Source: an uncultured Lachnospiraceae bacterium (GTDB lineage: Bacteria; Bacillota_A; Clostridia; Lachnospirales; Lachnospiraceae). From it: 22,793 nucleotides of DNA. Of the stretch, positions 1-6,988 are shown one piece after another. The notes beneath the pieces are model-generated. The model made no database searches and was not told where the DNA came from. It saw only the letters and a program-made list of their open reading frames with translations. Location: NCBI GenBank assembly GCA_947564305.1, contig CANOBT010000090.1:1-22793 (forward strand), written 5' to 3'. The position numbers were made by a program, and so were the translations under genes. How positions within the stretch are numbered: position 1 is the stretch's first letter; the number at the start of each line of letters is the position of its first letter.

Positions 1-62
1 AACAATCCAATATATTTTTAGCCACAAATGTTACAAAAATGCTTGACCACTACAGAGTATGA
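1..62 (+). CDS. C-terminal end of a probable LytTR response regulator (partial)
   Basis: The frame is open from the window edge and ends at a TGA at 60-62, giving a C-terminal tail of about 19 residues ending MLDHYRV. The stop overlaps the kinase start as ATGA at 59-62, the usual arrangement for translational coupling of a regulator with its AgrC-type kinase. The LytTR (AgrA-like) assignment rests mainly on this position; the tail is too short to prove it. Confidence 0.45.
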   Translation, partial: QSNIFLATNVTKMLDHYRV

Positions 63-1348
63 TGAATGTTGTCTTGCTGGTGTTGGAACTGTTCACGGTG
101 TTTACACAGTATGCTGTTTGCAATAAGCTGTGTCAGAAGAGGATGAAATTTGGGGGAGCGGCTGTTTGGGCGGCTTTTTTTGTGCTTTTAAATAGTTTGA
201 CCTATCAGGATGACATATCCGTTGCCTTTAAGGCGATTGTGTTCATAGCCTTGTTTCTGTTAGTGTTGGAGCTCGTATATCAGGACAGTATTAGAAAGAA
301 GATGCTGCTGACTCTGTTCATGTATGTCTGGGGGATGGGGGCGGAATTTATAGTATATCAGGGCAGCGGCCTGTTGGGGATAGACAGACAGACGCTGATG
401 GTGTCTGGAAGCAGGCGCTTGTTGTGTACTATTCTCTCAAAGCTGGTCTGGTTTATGGTAATGTGGGTGGTGACGTTGTTCTGGAATGAGCATTGGGGGG
501 ATGAGAAAGTACGTCCGGCTGATTGGATTTCTGCCCTGCTGGTGCCTGTGAGCAGCATGTTCATTGTGATGTCATTTGTGGATGCGGAGGCTTTTGGCGG
601 AGACGGGATGAAGCTTGTTGCGGTCTGCCTGGTCATGCTGATCAACCTTGTGGTATTTCGTTTGTATGACAGGGTACAGGAGAAGGTGAAGGATCATGCG
701 GAACGGGAGCTGATTAAAAAGCAGTCAGAGCATTATGCCCGCCTGAATGACGAACTGGGAAGATATTGTTTTGAGATACGAAATTTTAAGCATGATCTAA
801 AACAGAGATACCTTCTGGAACAAAGTTATCTGCAGCAAGGCAGGTATGAGCAGCTGAAACAGTGTTATGCGGACAGCATAAGCATGTTGAAGAATGGGAA
901 GGTGACGGCCAACACGGGGAATTTCTGCATTGACAATATTATCAACTACAAGGCGGCCATTGCGGAACAGAAAGGAATCAGTGTTGAAACGGAATTACTG
1001 ATGGCCTGTGACGCGGGTTTGAATGCCCCGGACATATACAGCCTGCTGGGTAACCTTATTGATAATGCAATCGAGGCGGTGGAACGGATGGACGAGTCAA
1101 TGCGCTGGTTAAAGGTCAAGATAAAGGCGGATGATTCTAATATACTGATTGTTATGGAAAACCCGTACAGCGGTTGTCTGCAGAAGGAGAAGGGAAGATA
1201 CACGTCAACAAAAGCAGATGGCCATAAGCACGGCATCGGCCTGAAGATAGTAGAGGATATTGCGGCAAAGTATCAGGGAGAGGTACAGATTGAGGATGCA
1301 GAACAGATTTTTGTAGTGAAGGTTTTATTGTATGATGTATATTGTTGA
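59..1348 (+). CDS. AgrC-like GHKL sensor histidine kinase
   Basis: A 429-residue membrane sensor kinase. The first 200 or so residues are hydrophobic with about six membrane segments (roughly 2-20, 33-47, 57-74, 83-100, 124-141, 155-202). A coiled dimerisation region follows, with the phospho-acceptor motif FKHDLKQ (His245). The GHKL ATPase domain has an N box around NLIDNAIEA (332-340) and a glycine box HGIGLKIV (391-398). Layout and length match the AgrC/ComD quorum-sensor family, which detects secreted peptides and phosphorylates a LytTR regulator. The start is coupled by an ATGA overlap to the preceding frame. A terminator follows at once, so it is the last gene of its operon. No agrD or agrB gene is visible downstream, so the signal is unknown. 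Confidence 0.85.
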   Translation: MMNVVLLVLELFTVFTQYAVCNKLCQKRMKFGGAAVWAAFFVLLNSLTYQDDISVAFKAIVFIALFLLVLELVYQDSIRKKMLLTLFMYVWGMGAEFIVYQGSGLLGIDRQTLMVSGSRRLLCTILSKLVWFMVMWVVTLFWNEHWGDEKVRPADWISALLVPVSSMFIVMSFVDAEAFGGDGMKLVAVCLVMLINLVVFRLYDRVQEKVKDHAERELIKKQSEHYARLNDELGRYCFEIRNFKHDLKQRYLLEQSYLQQGRYEQLKQCYADSISMLKNGKVTANTGNFCIDNIINYKAAIAEQKGISVETELLMACDAGLNAPDIYSLLGNLIDNAIEAVERMDESMRWLKVKIKADDSNILIVMENPYSGCLQKEKGRYTSTKADGHKHGIGLKIVEDIAAKYQGEVQIEDAEQIFVVKVLLYDVYC

Positions 1349-1387
1349 TTTCTCTGGCACAGGACGGTGCAGGGAAGCATCAGCCAG

Positions 1388-1418
1388 GACTTGTCTGAAA
1401 ACGGGCAGGTCTTTTTTT
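1388..1418 (+). terminator. Rho-independent terminator after the histidine kinase
   Basis: A 9-bp stem (GACTTGTCT with GGGCAGGTC, including G-T pairs) closes a 6-nt loop and is followed directly by seven T. It lies 40 bp after the kinase stop and separates that operon from the next block. Confidence 0.8.
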
Positions 1419-1500
1419 ATGCGTTTTAATATGAAGAAATGTCAAAAAATGACATAAAGTGATACAGATTATTACACCACAATAAGAAAATGAAATAACA

Positions 1501-1509
1501 TGATATAAT
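1501..1509 (+). promoter_or_regulatory. Possible extended -10 promoter for the sigma-like gene
   Basis: TGATATAAT is a perfect extended -10 element (TG-N-TATAAT) with no good -35 upstream. It would give a leader of about 170 nt ahead of the gene at 1685. Apart from this element, the 1388-1418 terminator and the 1642-1674 hairpin, I see nothing in the 1349-1684 gap. Confidence 0.4.
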
Positions 1510-1641
1510 ACCATATAACATGTAGCATAACGAAGATATGGATACAGAAAAGAGGACAGGACAGTAGGTGTTAAAAAAAAGGCATGCTGTCTTTCCTCTT
1601 TTTGCGCTTTAAGGTGAAAACCAGCCAAATCCGGGCGCCAC

Positions 1642-1674
1642 CCTTTCGATTTTAAACAATTTAAAATCGAAAGG
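1642..1674 (+). promoter_or_regulatory. Perfect hairpin covering the ribosome binding site of the sigma-like gene
   Basis: The arms CCTTTCGATTTTAAA (1642-1656) and TTTAAAATCGAAAGG (1660-1674) are exact reverse complements around a 3-nt loop. The right arm contains most of the Shine-Dalgarno sequence AAAGGAGA, 8-10 nt before the ATG at 1685. Folded mRNA would hide the ribosome binding site. The inverted repeat could also be a DNA operator. Confidence 0.6.
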
Positions 1675-1684
1675 AGAACGCCAA

Positions 1685-2131
1685 ATGGCAGAAAGAGAAA
1701 AATATTATATTGCACTGGACGGGCAGACTTTTGAGGTCAGCAGGGAATTATACGAGGCTTATTACAAAGGCCTGAGGAAAGAAAGGTATTTTACTCAGGA
1801 CTTAAAACAGGAGCGTACAAGGGTGGATCAGGAAACCGGACAGATTACAGTCATCCCCAGCCGGGAAGATTCTTATGAGCGGCTTCTGGAAGCAGAAAAA
1901 CAGTTTGCCGAGGATGCGGAGGACATTGAAGATGTGGCGATCCGGGCGGTCATGCTGGAAAAGCTGGCGGCAGCCATACATACTCTTACAGATGAGGAAA
2001 AGACGATCATCCATGCCTTGTTTTATCAGGAGATCAGTGAGGTGGAGCTGGCAAAGCAGCTTGGTATTGCGAGAACCACTTTGCAGTCTCGGAAATACAA
2101 AATCTTTGAGAAATTAAAAAAATTGCTGTAG
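1685..2131 (+). CDS. Sigma-70 region 4-like regulator of a mobile element
   Basis: A 148-residue acidic protein. The C-terminal third (about 95-148) reads as a sigma-70 region 4 or ArpU-like helix-turn-helix: LTDEEKTIIHALFYQ, then SEVELAKQLGIARTTLQSR, then a basic tail. No region 2 is visible, so it is not a full sigma factor. The N-terminal part is unassigned and charged. Proteins of this shape are common beside recombinases in clostridial integrative elements and are presumed to control element genes. The start at 1685 has a good AAAGGAG ribosome binding site, which sits inside the 1642-1674 hairpin. A strong hairpin follows the stop. Confidence 0.7.
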   Translation: MAEREKYYIALDGQTFEVSRELYEAYYKGLRKERYFTQDLKQERTRVDQETGQITVIPSREDSYERLLEAEKQFAEDAEDIEDVAIRAVMLEKLAAAIHTLTDEEKTIIHALFYQEISEVELAKQLGIARTTLQSRKYKIFEKLKKLL

Positions 2132-2136
2132 ATCAT

Positions 2137-2173
2137 TGCCCCTTCATTTATTAGATATGCAAATGAAGGGGCA
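2137..2173 (+). terminator. Hairpin terminator after the sigma-like gene
   Basis: A perfect 13-bp stem (TGCCCCTTCATTT with its complement at 2161-2173) closes an 11-nt loop and begins 5 nt after the stop codon. No long T-run follows, so it may act as a weak terminator or as a 3' mRNA stabiliser. Confidence 0.55.
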
Positions 2174-2267
2174 TTATTCCTGAAATAAGTTTACTGATAT
2201 TCTTAAAGTGATAAAAGCAAGTTTTTAGATATAAGAAGTGAAAAGTGCGACATCCCCAAAAGTATGA

Positions 2268-2296
2268 TTGCAGATACATGTGCTAAATATTACTAT
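2268..2296 (+). promoter_or_regulatory. Possible promoter of the tyrosine recombinase
   Basis: TTGCAG (2268-2273) and TACTAT (2291-2296) are 17 nt apart. Initiation near 2303 would give a leader of about 25 nt carrying the AAAGGAGG ribosome binding site. Both boxes are imperfect. Confidence 0.35.
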
Positions 2297-2327
2297 AACT
2301 CGTATACACAAAAAGGAGGATGCCACA

Positions 2328-3242
2328 ATGCTTTTAAAAGAAGAAACCGAAAAATATTTGCACTACTGTAAACTTCAGAAGGAACTTGATGACAAAACGA
2401 TACGGGCTTATAAGGCAGATTTGAAACAGTTTATCACTTTTATTGGAGAAAACGACTTAGATAAGGAGACGCTGAACTCATATCTTCAGTACATTCATAG
2501 CATGTATAAACAAAAAACGATTAAAAGAAAAATTGCCAGTGTTAAAGCATTGTTTCATTATTTGGAGGAAGAAGAAATTGTGGAGATAAATCCATTCCAC
2601 AAGGTAAAAACAAAATTTAAGGAAGAAATTGTCCTCCCAAAGATTATTCCAAAGAATATTATAGAGCAGTTGTTGGATTATCTATACAGAGAAAGAGATA
2701 GTGTGGAGTATTCAGAGTGGCATAAAAAAATCGTCTTGAGAGATATAGCGATAGTGGAAGTCCTTTTTTCAACAGGACTCCGCATTTCTGAATTATGTCA
2801 TTTGCAAAGCAAATATGTTGATTTGAAAAACGGTGCATTATGTATTCAGGGAAAAGGCGGAAAAGAGAGATACCTTCAAATAGGAAATAGCGATGTATTG
2901 TCAATATTGAATGTCTACAAACGGTGCTTTGAAGAAGAGATAAGGGAACAGGGATACTTTTTTGTTAATCGCTATGGGAAACCATTGTCTGAACAATCGG
3001 CCAGGCGTATGATTCACAAATACGCAGAGAAGATTCAGGCGGATATAAATATTACACCACATATGTTCCGACATTCATTTGCTACCTATCTAATGGAAGA
3101 AGACGTAAACATAAGATATATTCAAAAAATGCTGGGACATTCTTCTATCACAACGACACAAATATATACATATGTGACTACAGAGAAGGAAAAAGAGATA
3201 TTGCGAACAAAACATCCGAGGAATAAAATGGAGTTTAGGTAA
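2328..3242 (+). CDS. Tyrosine site-specific recombinase (XerC/D-like), candidate invertase
   Basis: A 304-residue phage-integrase-family recombinase. The start at 2328 follows AAAAAGGAGG at good spacing; the frame is open upstream but has no ribosome binding site there. Residues 1-90 form the SAM-like core-binding domain. The catalytic domain shows Arg152 (TGLRISEL), the beta-hairpin lysine (GKGGKER, about 176), His245 and Arg248 (HMFRHSFA), His271 (LGHSS) and nucleophile Tyr280 (TTQIYTY), so all active-site residues are present. It lacks the arm-binding N-terminal domain of lambda-type integrases. It lies 65 bp upstream of one of two perfect 105-bp inverted repeats that carry a palindromic core, so inversion of that segment is its most likely job. 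Acting as the integrase of a small element is the alternative. Confidence 0.9.
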   Translation: MLLKEETEKYLHYCKLQKELDDKTIRAYKADLKQFITFIGENDLDKETLNSYLQYIHSMYKQKTIKRKIASVKALFHYLEEEEIVEINPFHKVKTKFKEEIVLPKIIPKNIIEQLLDYLYRERDSVEYSEWHKKIVLRDIAIVEVLFSTGLRISELCHLQSKYVDLKNGALCIQGKGGKERYLQIGNSDVLSILNVYKRCFEEEIREQGYFFVNRYGKPLSEQSARRMIHKYAEKIQADINITPHMFRHSFATYLMEEDVNIRYIQKMLGHSSITTTQIYTYVTTEKEKEILRTKHPRNKMEFR

Positions 3243-3276
3243 TGTTTTATAATAGTAAAAAATTTATATTATGAGA

Positions 3277-3304
3277 TTGATTTATTCAGAAAAAGATGTA
3301 TAAT
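3277..3304 (+). promoter_or_regulatory. Promoter reading into the inverted-repeat cassette
   Basis: TTGATT (3277-3282) and a consensus TATAAT (3299-3304) are separated by 16 nt. The predicted start point near 3311 falls at the first bases of the left 105-bp repeat, so the repeat would form the transcript leader. The corresponding position outside the right repeat has no such boxes. Confidence 0.6.
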
Positions 3305-3307
3305 TAA

Positions 3308-3412
3308 TTTGGTAGCGATAATAAAAGATTATCGGGCGGGGATTTAAAGGAACAGCAATACAAGATAATTGGAGTCATCTGAGATTAACGGATAATCAGA
3401 TGTTATCCGTTA
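3308..3412 (+). repeat. Left 105-bp inverted repeat (IR-L) with recombination core
   Basis: It is base-for-base identical to the reverse complement of 8242-8346; identity stops sharply at both edges. Its inner end is a palindromic core: TAACGGATAA (3386-3395), 7-nt spacer TCAGATG (3396-3402), TTATCCGTTA (3403-3412). The remainder repeats the motif GATAAT or its complement, including GATAATAAAAGATTATC, possible accessory recombinase sites. No ORF crosses it. Confidence 0.9.
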
Positions 3413-3470
3413 GATCTGACGACACAGAAATCGAATAAAAACAACTTGTATCCTAAAATAGGAGACATTT

Positions 3471-5936
3471 ATGGAAGCATATGAAGGACTAAACGGAAGG
3501 AATACATTAATAGCAGAACTAAAAGAAAAGTATTTCACTAAATCAGCTGAATCTATAATATTGATACAGGCAAGTAGGGGACAGGGAAAATCATATGTTA
3601 TTAATAAATTGATAGATGAAATATCACATGAAAAATTTACAGTATTTTTAAATTGTGAAGATGAACTGCGGACAATGAGTGCCTTTGAAAAAACAAATAG
3701 AATAAATGCAATTGGACTTACAGGGGGTGCAGCAGGCATTTCAATAGGGTTTAGCTTAGGTTGGAGCAATCCATCTTCCCAATATGAAAAAATTAGAAGC
3801 ATGCTTGCATCATATTTGAAAAAAGATGTTTTAATATGCATAGATAATATCGAAAATGTTTCTGATGAATTACGGTTACTGATTATTCAGATAATCGGAA
3901 ATATTAAACGCTTAGAGAATGATTACTGCAAAAAAATATTTGTACTTATTACAAGTACATTAGATATCTATAATGATAATATCGCTAGATATGCTATTAC
4001 AGGAAGAATAATTAAGTTACCTAAATATGCCTTAAGCGATATGGAAAAGTTTTTTGAATTACAAAAAAGACTCATACGTGCAGATAATGAAAAAATTTAT
4101 ACTTTGTGTCAAGGTAATTTGAACTTAGCTGATTTTATTTATAACGAGATGTGTATTGAAAATAATGGTTATCTCGATACATTAAGTGATGTCGTAAACA
4201 GGAGATTGGCTATACTTAAGGTTCAAGGAGAGCAGAAAGAATTAAGCAGTAATGATATGGAAGATATTATTTTTTCAGCATCTTTAGCAATAAAAAAAAT
4301 TACTGCACAACTATTGAATAATATTGTTGAAAAGCAAGTACCTTTAATTACCCTTGGATTAGATATGGCTTGTGAAGAATATTTATTGGAAAAAGGCTTG
4401 AAAAGGTATTACGTTTTTGTTTCTGATGAAATACAGGAATATATTGCCGAATTATCTGTAAAAAGAAGGGAATATTTGCTCTTATCATATTATAATTATT
4501 ATACGCAAAACGAGCCAGATGAATACTACATAAGAGCTCATTATATTTATAAATATCAAGGGCATCTGAATGACTTATCAGAGGCATTGTTTTTGTTGGC
4601 ATATTTTTTCGCTCAAAAGATGTCTGATAATCAAAAAATCAAAATGATTGAAAAAATATTTTCTTCTACTAATGTGGAAGTAAATAGACGGTCTCACTTT
4701 GAAAAAGTCAAAAAATTTTATTACGATATATCGAACGAATCTGATTGGTCAAAAATTACTTTTGATTACGAAGAACTCGAAAATTCTTATTTGGATATGA
4801 CAGTTTTAGCTGAAGCTTCATGTGAATACTTTGGATTACTATATAAGAAAACGCCAATGAATTCATCAGAAGCTTCTCGAATACTAAACAAGTGTATAGG
4901 ATATGCTGAAAATGAATTGATTATTGATATTGCTGATATTGATGGGGTATATCAGATTGATGAGAAGATATTAAGATTAAAAATTATATATGATATAGCA
5001 CCATGTGTTCTTGATCAAAGGAACGATTATGATACATTTCAAAAATTATATAATTTAAGTAAAAGCCTGAATAGCAGTAATATAAGTAAAAAGCAAAAAA
5101 GTTTGGGTGAATATATAGAGAATGTATTTAACAGAAAAGCCTTTTTATTTGTTAATCAAGCATCCTGTGATTTCTATTATGAAAAGGCAAAAAGATATTT
5201 TGCCAAACATGAAATTTGGTTAGAATATTACATTACTTTAGTCTGCCAAGCAGGAACGTATATTGTGATACAAGAATTTGAAAAAGCGATACAGATATGT
5301 CAAACAGTGAAAAAAGAATGTGAAGATCGACAGATTTCATTACCACAAGTAGAGAAATTGTATAACAATGAGGCTATTGCTGAGTTCTTATTAGCAGAAC
5401 AGCAATCCAGAACATTGAAAAAAGCTCAAAGTGTCTCAAAAAAAACTTTATCCAAATTGAAAAAATTAATAAATAAAGAAGCAAACGCAACACAGTTTGT
5501 TATTTACACTAATATTTGCTCATTATGCTTATATATTGATGACAAGAAACAATATTACAAATATAAAGGTATATTTGAAAAAATTTATAACTGCAGAGAT
5601 TTGGCAAATATCAAAGATGAAAGCATTGATGACTTTTATCGCTATTATTTTGCATGGTTTGAATTATATTGTGCTATTACAGATGGTAATTGGGAAGATG
5701 CAGAAAAAATAGCAGATTCTTTAAGCAACTTTGTTCCAGCATTGTTTCGTAAACAGGAAATCTTTTGGGAGAAGAAACTTGATGCCGTAAAAGAGCTAAT
5801 CAGGAATCAAGAAAAGAAAAACGCTTATGATTTCTGCAACAATTTAGTTCAAACGAAACGTCAGGAACAAATTCTATCCAAATTTTTTTATAGAGGGCTA
5901 ATGCTTTCTGATTTACAATATACGTCATATTTCTAA
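3471..5936 (+). CDS. STAND/AAA-like P-loop NTPase with helical-repeat C-terminus
   Basis: An 821-residue protein. Walker A is ASRGQGKS (34-41), Walker B is DVLICIDNIE (119-128), and a sensor-like segment KIFVLITST (155-163) follows, as in STAND or AAA_16 signalling ATPases. Between Walker A and B is an unusual Gly-rich hydrophobic stretch, IGLTGGAAGISIGFSLGW (81-98), which may touch a membrane or partner. From about 250 on the chain is helical with many Tyr/Leu/Glu, consistent with TPR-like repeats, which in STAND proteins sense a ligand. There is no obvious separate effector domain. The start at 3471 follows AGGAGA. Its stop overlaps the opposing ATP-grasp stop. Codon use is strongly AT-rich. 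Bacterial STAND proteins often serve in phage defence or signalling; that role here is inference. Confidence 0.7.
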   Translation: MEAYEGLNGRNTLIAELKEKYFTKSAESIILIQASRGQGKSYVINKLIDEISHEKFTVFLNCEDELRTMSAFEKTNRINAIGLTGGAAGISIGFSLGWSNPSSQYEKIRSMLASYLKKDVLICIDNIENVSDELRLLIIQIIGNIKRLENDYCKKIFVLITSTLDIYNDNIARYAITGRIIKLPKYALSDMEKFFELQKRLIRADNEKIYTLCQGNLNLADFIYNEMCIENNGYLDTLSDVVNRRLAILKVQGEQKELSSNDMEDIIFSASLAIKKITAQLLNNIVEKQVPLITLGLDMACEEYLLEKGLKRYYVFVSDEIQEYIAELSVKRREYLLLSYYNYYTQNEPDEYYIRAHYIYKYQGHLNDLSEALFLLAYFFAQKMSDNQKIKMIEKIFSSTNVEVNRRSHFEKVKKFYYDISNESDWSKITFDYEELENSYLDMTVLAEASCEYFGLLYKKTPMNSSEASRILNKCIGYAENELIIDIADIDGVYQIDEKILRLKIIYDIAPCVLDQRNDYDTFQKLYNLSKSLNSSNISKKQKSLGEYIENVFNRKAFLFVNQASCDFYYEKAKRYFAKHEIWLEYYITLVCQAGTYIVIQEFEKAIQICQTVKKECEDRQISLPQVEKLYNNEAIAEFLLAEQQSRTLKKAQSVSKKTLSKLKKLINKEANATQFVIYTNICSLCLYIDDKKQYYKYKGIFEKIYNCRDLANIKDESIDDFYRYYFAWFELYCAITDGNWEDAEKIADSLSNFVPALFRKQEIFWEKKLDAVKELIRNQEKKNAYDFCNNLVQTKRQEQILSKFFYRGLMLSDLQYTSYF

Positions 5937-6988
5937 GATTCTTCATAATTTGACAACATGCAGGCAACAATAACTTTATAAATAGTTTCATATGGTAAAT
6001 GATAATGATTGGTGAACAAATAGGCAATTGAACTATGATAAATTGTATATGGAGTTCCGGCAATATCAATTAAGTATGGAACATCCCCTTTAAACCTAAA
6101 ATCAAATCTTGCATAATCTTTAATACCAAGAATTTTTGCAGCTTTTACCGCAGCTTCTCTAATACTAGTATTGCCTGATGATTCTAATACATCAAATTTA
6201 TAATTATATTGATTTGATGTGTCAGAATCAATAAAGTTGTGCCCTGTATTAAAAATTATTTTGACGGGATCTAATGCATAATATGTTCCTTTATATTGTA
6301 GCACTAAAACTTCGCACTCTATACCATCAATATATTCCTGTATTAAAAGAGAATCTGTTTTCATAATCTGCAAAAGAGATGAAAGTTTTTTATCTGAGTT
6401 TTCATTAAATAAGAATACATTTTCAGCGGTTAACCCAATACTTGCAGATTCATATCTATTTTTAACTATTACTTGTCTATTTGAAAAAGTATTTAAAACT
6501 TGTGAAAAATCATTAGGGTGTGAGAAAATTTTGCTTTGTGGAACAGATATTTCATTTTTTTGCAAGAATTCTGTATAAACATATTTATTGCGTAGTAAAG
6601 AAATCACAAAAGCATCACTGCCTGTATATTTAATATTTAATAAATCGCAAAACGCAGGGATTAAAGATTTTTTCCCATTAGCTCGCCCATCTCTTGCAAA
6701 ATTATAGACAATACATTCACAATGATTTACATGTTTCTCCAAAATATATTGTATAAACTCCAATTCAGAATAAAAAGTTTTTGCGAAACCAAAGCTGTAA
6801 AAAATTGCGGATGTAATCTCAGCAAATTCGGTACGTGAAAAAAATTCATTTTCGTCAGCATGTATAATCTGGGCGGAAGATATTTTATTTGTACGTGTTT
6901 GAAGGTTAGCTACGATATATACATCAAAATCAAAGTTTATATTTTTATAAAAGGATAAAATATCCTGAAGTAAATCCTCATTATTCAT
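5933..6988 (-). CDS. ATP-grasp ligase, D-Ala-D-Ala-ligase-like
   Basis: A 351-residue ATP-grasp protein starting at the ATG at 6988, which overlaps the upstream gene's stop by 8 bp behind a GAGGG site; a longer open frame to 7126 would overlap that gene deeply and is less likely. Visible elements are the ATP-binding lysine in QVIVKNRYE (about 176), glycine loop SASIGL (181-186), LIQEYIDGIECEV (215-227), RFDFR with Asp296 and LIDIAGTPY (306-314). In D-Ala-D-Ala ligases the last motif reads E-I-N-x-x-P; here the metal ligands Glu and Asn become Asp308 and Ala310, suggesting a changed active site. The family joins a carboxylate to an amine through an acyl phosphate. It probably works with the nucleotidyltransferase-GNAT protein encoded just before it. 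The substrate is unknown. Confidence 0.75.
   Translation of the reverse strand: MNNEDLLQDILSFYKNINFDFDVYIVANLQTRTNKISSAQIIHADENEFFSRTEFAEITSAIFYSFGFAKTFYSELEFIQYILEKHVNHCECIVYNFARDGRANGKKSLIPAFCDLLNIKYTGSDAFVISLLRNKYVYTEFLQKNEISVPQSKIFSHPNDFSQVLNTFSNRQVIVKNRYESASIGLTAENVFLFNENSDKKLSSLLQIMKTDSLLIQEYIDGIECEVLVLQYKGTYYALDPVKIIFNTGHNFIDSDTSNQYNYKFDVLESSGNTSIREAAVKAAKILGIKDYARFDFRFKGDVPYLIDIAGTPYTIYHSSIAYLFTNHYHLPYETIYKVIVACMLSNYEES

Noticed and set aside
1380..1715. 111-codon - strand frame in the gap before the sigma-like gene
   Set aside because: It covers the terminator and the hairpin, has no ribosome binding site, and its product shows no recognisable domain.
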